Shown piece after piece: positions 21,090-32,239 of a stretch of 64,000 bases of DNA (positions are counted from its first letter, which is position 1; each line of letters starts with the position of its first letter). Origin of the DNA: Hygrophila difformis (Eukaryota; Streptophyta; Magnoliopsida; Lamiales; Acanthaceae); contig JAOANR010000003.1 in the NCBI GenBank assembly GCA_030278955.1, forward strand, positions 24,443,227-24,507,226, in the 5' to 3' direction. The notes below the pieces were generated by a model, which saw nothing but the letters and a program-made list of their open reading frames with translations, was not told the origin of the DNA and did no database searches. Position numbers and translations under genes: made by a program.

Positions 21090-22033
21090 AAGAATAACTC
21101 ACCGTTCGGTCCCGTCTTTGCCAGACAATCAGCCCCCGCATTCCCTTCTCGCAAGATGTGTTCAAAGCAACAAGAATTAAAATCCTGAGAAATATCCTGA
21201 ATCCTCAAGAGGACCGAGCCCAGCCAATGAGAAGGGTTAGGGGCGCCTTGACCAACGTTATAGCTTCCATAGAATCACAAAGGCAACAAACATCAGTGTG
21301 TCCAAGCTCCCTAGCCAGAGTCAGGCCCTGCATGATGCCAACCCATTCCGCATGCAAAACAGAGGAATTTCCAAGGTAACCCGATACACCTCCCAACCAT
21401 TGGCCCGAGACATCTCGGACCACTGCCCCAAATCCCGCACGATCACGGGTGCCGAGGAAGGATCCGTCCGAGTGTATAAGAGCCCCTGTCCATCCTACTG
21501 AATTCCAAGAAACGAAACGAGGGTGCGGCAACCGTGGTGTTCTTGTGGCCATCACCTTCTCCAACTCATCTTTAAGGTGGTATACTTGACGTAGGAGGGT
21601 TTGATTGGAGGTGTGACCCCCTTGGAAGATTCTCTTGTTCCGATCCCTCCAAACAGTCCAGAGCCCAGCAATGAAGATAGTACCATAGACCCGAAACATT
21701 CCCAATAGCCAAAAACAAATGGACGGAGAACATGGAGACTTGTTCAGAAGACTTGAGACCATTGACAAGAAAAGAGGCAATGTACCCAATCCTCCTCCAC
21801 GACTCCACAGACGCTGCACAGGGGACTTGGTGCAAGTTTTCGCCGAAACCTAAGACTATTACAAGGTATAGCCAAGCAGGAGATGAGCCATAAGAGTACA
21901 CAAATTTTCTCCGGAAATGCCGAGGTCCACAACCACTTCCAACCCAAGGAAGAAGCTCTCTCCGCCATGAGGAAGGAATATCCCGACTTGGCCGTATAGC
22001 GGCTATCCATAGAGGCTGTCCACCGCCACCCAT
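21090..22033 (-). pseudogene. LINE ORF2 C-terminus: zf-RVT and RNase H
   Basis: The zf-RVT region (YTAKSGYSFLM, WKWLWTSAFPEKICVLLWL, then CSVCGVVEEDWVHCLFSC with its Cys/His pattern) is in one frame (21744-22010). The RNase H is in another (21205-21819), with IHSDGSFLGTRDRAGFGAVV, VLHAEWVGIMQGL and LCDSMEAITLV. A further frameshift near 21240 precedes the final ILREGNAGADCLAKTG block (about 21125-21155). Confidence 0.82.
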
Positions 22034-22067
22034 CAGGATTGCTAGGGTGAAGACAAGGAGGGGGGCG

Positions 22068-23051
22068 CTATTGAATCTCCCTACATATACTCTCCGGGAT
22101 AGTAGTGGTAATAGCCGTTAGATTCCAAGAGTTACCAGCAATAATATCCTTCAGGCAAAGATGTACGTCCCATGCCTCAATGGACGACACCTGACTCCCC
22201 AAAGTATCATTATATAACCAAGGTGAAGTCCAAATCGAACTAGCACCATCCCCAATACAGAAAGAGTAACCGCCCCCGAGATGGACTAGCATTTTCCGGA
22301 TGCTCCTCCAAGTGAACGACCCTCCCCGAGTAGCAGATATAGACATCCGGTCATCAGGGCAATAAATCGCTCGTAACTCATGCACCCAGAGTTTATCTAC
22401 TCCCATGCAGAAATCATAAGCAAGTTTCCCAAGAAGAGAAATGTTGGAGTGGCGCGCCTTCCGCAAACCAAGCCCTCCATAAGCTCTCAGTGCCGCTATA
22501 TGTGTCCAATTTACGAGGTGTAGACCTTTATTCCTCCGATCTTTCCAAACTAAGTTACGGACACGACGATCAATGAGCTTGCACGTAGTTTCCGGTAACC
22601 ATCCAATCTGCATGGAGTACGTCGGGATAGTAGCTAAGACGTGTCGTGCCAAAGTTATTCTGTCCGCCTTGTTGATCAATCTCATCCCCCAGGAAGACAA
22701 GCGAGCATCCAATTTCTCAATAAGGAAGTCATAGGAGTTGGCCTTGACTCGACCATGATGAATCGAATAGCCCAAGTATTTGCCAAGTTGATGAGTGAAA
22801 TTAACCGAGGTGGCCGAGGACAGCCAAAGACGTTCTTCACTGGTGACACAGGAAGCTGCAAAGGCTTGGGACTTCAAATTATTCATTCGTAATCCTGATG
22901 AGGTTGCAAAACGGTGGAGGAGATCTGCTAGCGTGTCAATACTATGTTCATCCGCCATCGAACATAAAATGAGATCGTCCGCAAATAACAAGTGGGAAAT
23001 GCCTCGGCATCCCGAAGCTAACTTAATAGGTACCCAATTTCCCTCATCCAC
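22068..23051 (-). pseudogene. LINE ORF2, reverse transcriptase C-terminal half (FADD active site)
   Basis: A 327-codon frame beginning just after a frameshift. It carries ISHLLFADDLILC, the FADD catalytic motif of non-LTR RTs, then FTHQLGKYLGYSIHHGRVKA, DRITLARHVLATIPTYSMQI and GGLGLRKARHSNISLLGKLA, typical of plant L1 RT thumb and connection. Confidence 0.88.
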
Positions 23052-23119
23052 AGCTTGAGTGATAGAGATCGAGAGCCTCTCATGACAATGTTGAAAAGAT
23101 AAGGCGATAATGGATCCCC

Positions 23120-25155
23120 TTAGCGCAATCCTCTAGCCGGTTTAAATTCCTCCATTGGCACTCCATTCCAAAGAATCGAATACGAGGGGGAAGCGACACA
23201 GGCCATGATCAATCTACATAGATCAAGTGGGAGCTCCATCTGATATAAACACTCCTCAAGAAAAGTCCATCTCACAATATCATAAGCTTTCTCGAGGTCA
23301 ATCTTCATAACAATTCCTTTGATCCGATTACTGGCCTTGGATAATGAATAAATAATCTCTTGTAAAAGAATGGCATTATCGCTGGTGCCTCTCCCCGGAA
23401 GGAAATCCGATCGGAGCGGGGATATGTATTCGGCCATCAAGGGCCGCAACCTATTGACTAGCACCTTAGAAATGAACTTATAAGCCACATTACATAGGGT
23501 GATGGATCGAAATTGCTTAACAGTGTCCGGGATTGCAACCTTAGGAATAAGACAAATGAAAGCTTTGGTGAGTTGGGGATCAATGGTGCCAGTAGCAAAG
23601 GCCTTCCGCACCATGTCCAGAATGGAAGGCCCAACCGTCGCCCAGTGTTGCTTGTAAAAAAGAGCCAGGAATCCATCCGGCCCGGGAGCCGCAAGTGGTT
23701 TGAATTGTCCCAAAGCCGTGTGCACTTCCTCGGCAGATACTTCTTCAACTAACTGGAATTCGGCCAGATTTGATATAGGCTGAAGTGGTGTGAGCGCATC
23801 TCCTTCAGAGCCTGGACCAGGGTCATCAAACAGGATTACGAATCCCTCACCGCTACCCGCAAAATATCCTGATCTGTGCACCACCCAACATCATCAAGAT
23901 GAAGACCATGAATTTTACTTTTATGGTGGTGGAATTTTGCCTGTGCATGAAAATACTTCGTATTGCAGTCTCCCATACGAACCCAACTATCCCTTGCCCG
24001 TTAGAACCAAAAAATTTCCTCCTGTTCGAGGGTCTCAATATAGGCGGCCTGAAGCTTTTTTTCCAGAGATATAAGAAAAACCGAATCCACACAAACCAGG
24101 GCCCTATCCAGCCCCGCCAGCCGGCGTAGTAGTTTCTTTTTCTTATTCCGGATCCGCTGGAGCCCTCTTCGGCAATGAGTAGTAGATAAGGATTGAAGCC
24201 GTTCGAGCATAGTTGGCAAAAGGGCAGCATTCAGCGACCATGCTTCAGACACAAGCTGTTGATAACCATGGTTATAACTCTGAATTGCTTCCCAACGAAA
24301 AGGCCTACCCGGTGACAAAATTCCTGAAGGTCCACAAGTGTCAAGGAGAGGGGCGTGATCAGAGCTTGCCCTTGGCAGAACCTTAATATGCCCTTCCGGG
24401 AACATGCTAATCCATTCGATATTTGCGAGGCCACGATCCAGACATTTCTTGATGAAAGAAGATTGATTCGTCTGTTGAAACCAAGTAAATAGAGAACCTT
24501 CCGTTCGGATATGAAGGAGGGCGCAATCCGATAAGCACTCCCGGAGCTCATCCGAACGGTTTTGTAGGAACACACCGCCATAGACTTACGAGGATACTAA
24601 GATTTCATTCCAATCCCCCACAGTAAGCCATGGGCCACTGATGAGATTTTTAAGAGTGCGGATATATTCCCAATTAGACTTTCGTTGGAAATAATTGGGA
24701 GAAGCATACAAGGCCGTCACCATCCAAGAGATACCGCCCGCCGAAAGAGTTAATGTAATCATTCGTTCATGTACATCAAAAACATCTACCAAGATCGAGA
24801 GACCCGAACGAAAAAGCAACCAAAGACCACCCGCCCGTCCTCTTGCTTCCTGTAAGAAAATAGGAAAATAGCCAAGGCCAAAAACCAGGTTTTTCACACG
24901 ATCAGAAGGGCCCTGAGGCTCCAAAATAAAAATCAAGGAAGGAGAATGAAGCCGGATACAATCCACGAAACAACGACGCGCTTGAGGGTTCATAAGGCCC
25001 CTCACATTCCAAGATATGACAGAGAAATTATTGAAATCAGCCATAAATAAATAAATAAATTCAGCAAACTTGCGCAGCCCTACGAGCAACCAGCACCATT
25101 GAGATGAATTAATCGGTCGGATGGGGCGTGGCTGCCCCACCCGCTGCCGCATCAT
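23120..25155 (-). pseudogene. LINE ORF2, endonuclease and N-terminal reverse transcriptase
   Basis: An apurinic-type endonuclease starts with FSVISWNVRGL and includes GPWLTVGDWNEIL. An in-frame TAA at 24586-24588 interrupts it and the frame continues to SSDHAPLL (about 24355). Another TAA lies near 24001 and a frameshift precedes the RT. The RT has LAAPGPDGFLALFYKQHW, FRSITLCNVAYKFISKVLVN and IVMKIDLEKAYDIVRW. The piece ends with a TAA at 23120-23122 in the conserved RGLR/GDPLSPYLF block, where the family has Gln, so the stop looks like a C-to-T change. Confidence 0.85.
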
Positions 25156-25477
25156 CCTCCCGCGAGATCACTTCTAATCCAGGCGATGTTCCCACATCAG
25201 TACTTGGTGTATCAGTCAATAAGCAAGCATACTTAGAAAGGAGAAGACTGGCTAAATCCTTCGGCCCTTTAGTTGCCGACATATTCACTGATGAAGTTTT
25301 CTTCTTGGTATTATTACATTTCACCCCATGCAGAGTGTCACTCACCATTTTACCCGCCTTTGTTCGTTTGGCCCCAGCACCAATTTGGCCAATAGGTCTA
25401 GGTGTAGCCTTATTATATAGAGTTATGCTCGTTGCCCACAACACAGGAGAAAGAGCAGATGGAGCATAGATTGTTTG

Positions 25478-26742
25478 CTAACCTTCAATTGGGATTGGTC
25501 CATCGGGCAAGGCTTTCATTGGTCTGTCAATAGAGCCTGCGTCCGCCACATCTCGCTCATTAGGGTTGGAAACCCTAATATTATCCGGTTCGATCGCATT
25601 CATTATGTTTGGGACCGGGTCTTGGGCCATATGACTTCTAGGTATGTCTAGCTTTATGGAGCCCACATCCGACGTGTCCTGCACAGAAGGGGTAGCAACT
25701 TTAGTGGTTCCGGTTCCTTCACAATAATCTTATTCTGGACCGGTTTTTGAGGCAAATGAATCTTAGATTTGTCTTGATTTGGTCTTCGTGTTTTCCCTCG
25801 TTTAACAACCATCCAATCACCTATGCCCAAATTTTCCGGAGTTGCCTCCCCCAAATTATGGGATTCACTTTCCAAATCCAATCGAACTTTTCCAAATCTC
25901 TCCACCGAATTCTGAGGGTCTACTTTCCTTGGTGCAGGCAATCGTTCCTTCGTCAACACATTGGCCAGCACCGGCTGTCCATCCATCGGATCCGTCATCG
26001 CTGATGACTCTCCTGTGAACTCCGAACACTTATTTTGAAGGTGCCCAAACCGGCCACATCTCATGCACATCAAATGTAACCCCTCATAGGCAACTTTAAC
26101 CATCTGACCCTCAACTTCCACCATGCCCAAAAGGGGCTCATCTAGGTTGATTTCAACGCATGCCCTTGCATATCTTCCCCGAGCAAAAGTTGTAATTTTG
26201 ATGTCAAATTTGATAGGGGTGCCGATGGCAGTAGCAATAACATGCAAGGCATTCACATTGTAGAAAGCTTGTTTCAAGTCAGGGAAACGGACCCAGGTCT
26301 GGATGGTATTAACTTTTGACTTCACCGGATCAAACTCCTCTGACCACCTCAGCACCGCAAGACAATGGTCGAAAACCATCCACGGTCCGCCCGTCAGAAC
26401 CTTTTCACGGTCCATCGGGTCAGCAAACTTAGCGAGGAAACATCCATACCCAATGTCTAACATATCAAATTGGCTATCTCCAAGTTTCCATGCACGGGAT
26501 AATCTATATTTCATGGCAGTAAATCCAACGGAAATTCCGAGAGGTTTCACAACCAGCGTGTTCTGCCAAGGCTCATATAATTCATTCAAAACCGCCCTAT
26601 CAAAACGGATGGAAGGGCAATGCCAGTGGATTCCAGATCTGTCAATCGAAGCCAACTTCTTTTTCAACCAATCACGCTCCACATGCTGGGATGTGGCCAC
26701 CACCGCCGCAGGAGGGGTACCTGCTACAATATCATGGAACAA
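25478..26742 (-). pseudogene. LINE ORF1: DUF4283 domain and CCHC knuckle
   Basis: The main frame (25654-26742) encodes a DUF4283-type RNA-binding domain (VVKPLGISVGFTAMKYRLSR, ILxxGPWMVFDHCLAVLRW pattern, TWVRFPDLKQAFYN, VEINLDEPLLGMV). A zinc knuckle CMRCGRFGHLQNKC (CX2CX4HX4C) follows at about residue 230 of 362. A frame change near 25660-25685 separates a short C-terminal part (25478-25684). ORF1 proteins of plant L1 elements bind their RNA in the nucleoprotein particle. Confidence 0.82.
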
Positions 26743-26923
26743 TATCGGCTGGGATCCGGCTGCCCCTCCAGGGAGTCGTCCAACGCCGGAAGGTCCGGAG
26801 GGGGAGGAATTTCAATCATCGGCTGCATTCTCTATAACCCCCAATTTTTTTTATGGATGATATCTGATTTCATCTTAGTTGAGACATAAGAAAGCATTAA
26901 CTAATAAATTATAGAATTGATTG

Positions 26924-27091
26924 GGAATGAGACTTGACCCCAGTGGTCATCTCCCCTGCCTTCCAACCATAGGTTGGGGGTTCGATTTCCACCTGGCCCT
27001 TATCCCTCCCCTTTATCCCCCTATGTAATTTGTGTAGCTTGGGCTCCCACACACCTTTACCGACACATAGGTGTCAATGTTTACCAAAATA
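26924..27091 (+). mobile_element. tRNA-derived SINE with 18-bp TSD
   Basis: A 168-bp element flanked by identical AAATTATAGAATTGATTG at 26906-26923 and 27092-27109. It has an A-box-like TTGACCCCAGTGGTC near 26933-26947 and a B-box-like GGTTGGGGGTTCGATTTCC near 26974-26992 (internal Pol III promoter), and ends in ACCAAAATAAA. Short length, split promoter and long exact TSD identify a SINE; the exact TSD suggests a fairly recent insertion. Confidence 0.85.
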
Positions 27092-27205
27092 AAATTATAG
27101 AATTGATTGAAATTTAAACGCCAGGTTTTTTTTCTTAATAATGTTCTCATATTTAATGATAAGATTTTAACTTCATATGTAATCGCCAATTCACCATTAG
27201 AATTA

Positions 27206-27355
27206 GGCCCTGTTCTCTTCGTCTGAAATAAAGTGTTCTGATCTGAATTTTATAAGATCTGGTCTGGTCTGGTCTGATCTGATTGGATCTGGTCTGGTCT
27301 GATTTTAATAAAAATAAGTAATAAGTCCTAGAAATACGTCAAGGAGAACAGGCTC
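27206..27355. mobile_element. Tourist-like MITE (PIF/Harbinger type)
   Basis: Terminal inverted repeats GGCCCTGTTCTC and GAGAACAGGCTC (one mismatch) are flanked by TTA on both sides (27203-27205 and 27356-27358), as for PIF/Harbinger MITEs. The 150-bp interior has a run of TCTGG/TCTGA pentamers near 27258-27304. Confidence 0.7.
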
Positions 27356-27551
27356 TTACTTTGGCTCCTATCCAGATTACAAAAATATTCTTACAAACTT
27401 CTCTAAAATAATGCTATGTATCTAGACCCTAAAAATTATCCCTGCAAATTATAATAAAAATTATTTATTATAATTATAAATGGAAAAAAAATATTTTCAA
27501 TGCAATTTTAATTTTCAAAAGATAAAAGATGTATAATAAATAGAGATAAAA

Positions 27552-29700
27552 TGTAATGCCCTACTTTTATTCCAGTAATAACTGGAATTTAAAAATAAAA
27601 GAAAAACAATAAATAAATACTTATAATATTATAAAAGAAATAGTGCTAGGCGTGACGTGTAGCAGATCTTCTTTAGGAGATCCGTAGGAGCAATTGAGCA
27701 GTTAAGATTTAGCATATCTTCGTAAGACATTTGTATCCTCAATGTAAGAAATTGAGGATACATATATAGTGAGCAAATCCAAGATAATCAGTATCTCATT
27801 TGAAATCTTGCCAAATCAATTCAAATTTCCCTAAAAAATATTTGGAGCTAATCTTGGGCAGATTAATCAGAAAATTACGTCCCTAGAAATTGAGTCTTCA
27901 TCATTTTTCAAATTTTACGGGAGAGAGAGAGAGCCTTGGAGAGCTTCGAGTATTCTTGGAAATAATTCTAACCTTTGCCCAAGTACCCTAGGACATCCAA
28001 GAATAACCAAGTAAAGGCATTGCCTCTTCCAATATCTTACGGTAACCAAAGACCTCTTTTTTTTCCTCTATGAATCTTTTCTTTCTTATGTTTTTCGCCT
28101 CTTTCTGGAATACGCACAACAATCTGGAGTAAGGAAAGGGCGTGCAACCTGTGTGGAAACTTCCAGAAATGCTAAGGTAGGTTAATCTACACACCTTTAA
28201 GGCGTTTTGTCTTTAGAATTCGAAAACTTGATCTTAGGAACACCATGTTCGTCTTTGGTTTGCTGTGACAGATTGTAGGATTTCGAAGAATCAATTATTA
28301 CAGTAGGTTAGAGGCTAAATTTCGAAAACTGTTGATCTAGAGATTTGTAGTTGTATATGTCTAGTAGGGGTGGGAATAGGCCAGGCTACCCGACAGGGCC
28401 TATGGCCTGGCCAGGCCAGGCCAGGCTTTTTTTATAAACAGGCTAGGCTTAGGCTAATTTAAAAGCCTATTAAGCTAAATAGGCCTAGGCCAGGCTTAAT
28501 TTAAAGCCTTTTAGGTCTACCAGGCCGGCCTATTTATCATTTTATTAGTCTATTTTTGTTTATTACATAGGAATATGTCATATTATTAGTATAATAATAT
28601 TATGTAAAAATTATTATTAATTTAATCATATATAGATTTTTAAAATATTTATAAGTTTTTCTCTTATATAATCAACCCCGTATATAAATAGTTTTGGATG
28701 AAAACTTGTCCAAGTGAACAAATTATGTCTTCCAACCTTATGATTACATCCGGATATATATAAAAAAATTTAAACTTATTTCTGAAATAGACTTAATCAG
28801 GCTTTTAGAAAGCTTAGAAGCTGGCCTATTTAAATAAAGATGCCAGGCTTAGGCCTAGAACATAGGCCTATCAAAGGTAACAGGCCAGGCTCAGGCTTAT
28901 GAAAATCGACGTAGGCCAGGCCGTACAAGCCTAGGCCTAGCCCAGCCTAGCCTATTTCCACCCCTAATGTCTAGGATACTTGGTAAAATTTTCAGAATTT
29001 TTGAAAAAGTGGTTCGGTGCCATATTTGTTTTTACAAAAACTGCTCAAAGTGATTTTCCTGTGACAGACTAAGTATTATGTAAAAGTTGCCCTTTTTCTT
29101 TAACTTAAAGGCTGAATTTGAGAAAAATTAGAACACGAAAATGGTAGATTGTGGTTTTAGGATCTAATCTAAAATTTTCGGAGATGATTTTGCTGGAATT
29201 TTTGAGACAATACTGCTAAGTTCCTCCATAGAACTCAGATGATTCTTCTTATAATATGGATCATGTATATTTTTGCAAATGTTAATGGAATTAATCTTAT
29301 TTGAAATTTCATATTCTACAAAAGTACATTAGGAATCCGAGTGTTGAATGCCATTGTTAAATTTTGTTAAAACGGCTCATGATTTGTTTAAGGCCTAGAC
29401 GGCATGCAAGAGTCTATATAATTCCTACGTTTAGGATTGTGAGTAGGCACCGGTGTAACTTTGTATGGGGTCCTCTACACAACAGTGGATAACAATCCCA
29501 ATGAGACAATTGTTTCTCACTTATTGTTATTCAATGATTATGTTATGTTTTGGGTGTCTTCGTGATGTTTTAATGTTACGGCAGTTAATATGAAAGAACA
29601 ATGCATGATAATTTTTCATATGTTAAATTAAAAGTTTTCTTTTTAAAATAAATAAGTTAATAGACCCGTGTTATGTTTTGAACTCTTCCGCATATTTATT
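27552..29700 (+). repeat. LTR-like remnant (possible chromovirus solo LTR), split by a hAT MITE
   Basis: It starts TGTAATGCCC, a common type of Gypsy LTR start. The later part (about 29390-29530), with GTGAGTAGGCACCGG and TTGTTTCTCACTTATTG, resembles Tekay/Del-type LTR ends. No internal domains were found. The right boundary is not defined and no TSD was found, so the call is tentative. Confidence 0.35.
28365..28966. mobile_element. Non-autonomous hAT-type element, 602 bp, 8-bp TSD
   Basis: TAGGGGTGGGAATAGGCC at the left end faces its inverted form at the right end (one mismatch over about 17 bp). The 8-bp TSD ATGTCTAG is exact at 28357-28364 and 28967-28974, as for hAT transposons. Subterminal regions are rich in AGGCCTAGGC / CCAGGCC motifs in both orientations, like hAT subterminal transposase-binding repeats. 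No transposase is encoded. Confidence 0.85.
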
Positions 29701-29740
29701 TACTTTTAAAATAATTCTTTAAGTCCCTATGAATGCTTTA

Positions 29741-30110
29741 AGGCAACGTTATCAAGATCGAGATCTTATATGAGATTACTTTTATATCTGCAAGATTGGA
29801 ATTGTTCGATCGAATGTAGATCCTAAGATCCTATCAAATTGCAACAATAGATAAAAATAATTATACATATTAACAAGTGAAAGCATAACATAGAATATTA
29901 TTAGGTAAATGAAGCCACAAAGCACTATAAACATTCGAAAATAAAATTTAAGACCGATTTTATGACAAAAGTGCGACTATGTGAGCATATTTCAAATTTT
30001 GGTAGGAGTGGAATATTGGATCATATAGAATTGTGAGATCCTAACATTAAGATCGAGATTTTAAAATAAAGATGGAGATCGAGATCAAGATCCTACTAAC
30101 ATTTGCAGAA
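29741..30110. repeat. Possible degenerate inverted-repeat element rich in GATCGAGATC
   Basis: The left side (GTTATCAAGATCGAGATCTT, about 29748) and the right side (GATCGAGATCAAGATCCTAC, about 30079-30098) are roughly inverted with respect to each other. The interior is AT-rich. No clean TSD was found, so this may be an old MITE or chance low complexity. Confidence 0.3.
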
Positions 30111-30164
30111 ATATACATTATCCATACCACACTCTACCACTTTCATGTTTAAAGTTTTCTCAAA

Positions 30165-30545
30165 GTTAGCCTTTCTTGGACGTCCAAGGGTGCTTGGGAA
30201 AGGTTAGAATTATCGCTAAAAACACTCAAATCTCTCCAACTCTCTTTTTTTCGTAAAATTTGGCAAATGATGTAGGAAGACGATAGAAGACTAATTTCTT
30301 ATAGGATTTACCGACGAGACAATCTCTTTTCTCGATCATTAATGCAATGTTCATGTGAGACGAACAAATCAGTTCAACTGCAAGGTTATCATTCAATTGG
30401 TTCATAGATGCACTTCAATTTCTAGATTTGTTGAATTGCTAATCCATCAAGGTTCTTGCTTATGTTATTCTTGAGTCTAAAGTTCATCATAATTTTAGGT
30501 TCTTGAATTCGAAACGCGGGTTTTGTTGATCCAAATCTAACTATC
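30165..30545 (-). repeat. Inverted relative of the LTR-like remnant
   Basis: About 110 bp at 30165-30275, read on the minus strand, matches 27880-27985. Both share CAAATTTTACG, TTGGAGAG, ATAATTCTAACCTTT and CCAAG...GGACRTCCAAGAA. The rest to 30545 has no recognised partner. Confidence 0.4.
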
Positions 30546-30719
30546 TTTCTATTCTTTTATTTTTATTTCTTTTTTTAATTTTGTGCATACATCATTATAT
30601 AGGGTGGTATATTAGCCAGACTTGTTTCCTTAACAGCTATAGCCAGTGGGGAAAAAACAAAATCATAATATGAAATTAATGAACAATTTATATAAGTAAT
30701 CATTTTTATCTGACAATGA

Positions 30720-31470
30720 CAAGGGTTTACAGAGACTTAACTCCCTTGCCATTTCCATAAGTTGTCATCAAATCATTCATGCCCGTGGAAACTCCTAAAC
30801 ATTAACATTAATTTATCATCCAATTTGGAAGTTAATGGATACAAAACACACACACACACAAAAGAAAGGAAGAAAACAAGTTCGATCAATAGGATCAACA
30901 CTCACCAATGCACATCAGCAGTTGGGTACCTGATCTCCCTTCATTCATCAAAAAGTTTCATATTCTTATCCCACACTTATTAAGGTTTCCAGGTCATGCA
31001 AAACTTTCCATCGTCCATTTAGTTGATGAGTGACTTAATTAAAATTTGCCTTAAGGCTCTAAGAAGCAATTTATCAAACACATGATGGGCATACACAGGG
31101 CAGCATACGATTTTCTCAAAACAAAATTCCAAATTGTCGGATCCATGACAAAGTGGCTAGGAAAAAGCATCAAACAGGTCGAATCAATCAACACCAATCT
31201 ACCATATTCAACAAAATCGGCATATCTCAAGCCCCTATGTTGAGCACAGCAGCGAAGACAAAAACCCAAATATCAAAACTTGGAAATCATTCCCAAGCCG
31301 GCGCCAACATTGTGAAATAAGAAAAATCAAGAGAGAGTTGGGGGAAGAATTGTACCTGGCGCGATAAAGGCCGAGAAAGATTTTAAAAAAACCGCAGAGA
31401 TAGACAGAGCAAGAAGAGTCTATGCGCCGCGCAAGTGGGCTAGCCGCGAGATTCTGCGGGCGTTGATATA
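30720..31470 (-). other. Possible small host transcription unit of unknown function
   Basis: On the minus strand a GC-rich first-exon-like block (about 31356-31470) ends in a good donor (CGCCAG|GTACAATTC). A possible donor CAG|GTACCC is at about 30930 and an acceptor TTTAG| at about 30797. These precede a short frame whose last residues read MNDLMTTYGNGKGVKSL with a TAA-type stop near 30731. Another frame (31051-31269, 72 codons) matches no family I recognise. The product is unknown and this could be a decayed gene or a noncoding transcript. Confidence 0.22.
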
Positions 31471-31742
31471 CTGGTGTGGCCTGTGGGAAGTGTTTGGGCG
31501 TGGACCAAAAATGGGGCTGGATGGATTGTTTATGGATTAAAAGTATATCTGTGTTTTAAGAAGGGGTTAAGAAATTTATGGATACTAGTAAGTAACCCTG
31601 TCTCGACAGGCATAATAATTACATATTGTATAAAATAATAAAAAATTATATTTTGAGTAATAAAAAATGTGTAATGATTTTATATCTATTTGAAAGAGGA
31701 TGTATATGATAATATAATTTAACTATTTTTAAAACTAACTAA

Positions 31743-32044
31743 GAGGGTGTTTAGATGTACGTTTTAAAAAGTGCTGGAGCGTTTAAAAAATGGATAATTA
31801 GATAATTGTTATAACAAAAAGTGCTATAAAAAATTAAGTGTTTTGATGAGCTTATGATGTTTCAAATCGCAATAATCAGATATCATTAAAAAATGTTTGG
31901 ATTTGCGTTTTTCAGTACCTCAAAAGGCAACAATATAGTAAAATCTATTTTTGGTTAAACGCAATTTTCTTGCAATACCAAAATGTAGCTGTAAGAAACG
32001 CAATAATTAAATAATTTGTCCCATTCATACAAACAAACACCCTC
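31743..32044. mobile_element. Tourist-like MITE, 302 bp, TSD TAA
   Basis: GAGGGTGTTT at the left and AAACACCCTC at the right are perfect inverted repeats, extended imperfectly inward. The 3-bp TSD TAA is at 31740-31742 and 32045-32047. No coding capacity; PIF/Harbinger-type MITE by TSD length and motif. Confidence 0.78.
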
Positions 32045-32239
32045 TAAGAAATCATATTACACCGTTTTCTTTAGCTTCTTTGGCTTTTCCAGTACAAACC
32101 TAACAAACCAATAAAAATAATTATTAAAATAATATTTTTATTTAATTTGAAATTTAAATTAAAATAAAATAAAATTTAAAATATAAGTATTAAGTATAAT
32201 ATGAAAAATTCCCTCATAAAAATTTCATTCCTGAAAATC

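Larger units (their letters stand above)
20932..26866 (-). mobile_element. Full-length L1-like LINE with 14-bp TSD
   Basis: Minus strand, 5.9 kb. The T run at 20930-20938 is its poly(A) end. The TSD ATTTCATCTTAGTT is identical at 20918-20931 and 26867-26880. It has ORF1 (DUF4283 plus zinc knuckle) and ORF2 (endonuclease, RT, zf-RVT, RNase H), the plant L1 arrangement. Stops and frameshifts in both ORFs make this copy inactive despite its exact TSD. Confidence 0.92.

Noticed and set aside
31051..31269. Minus-strand frame of 72 codons
   Set aside because: No recognised motif, and it lies where an intron or UTR is suggested. Folded into the low-confidence transcription unit.
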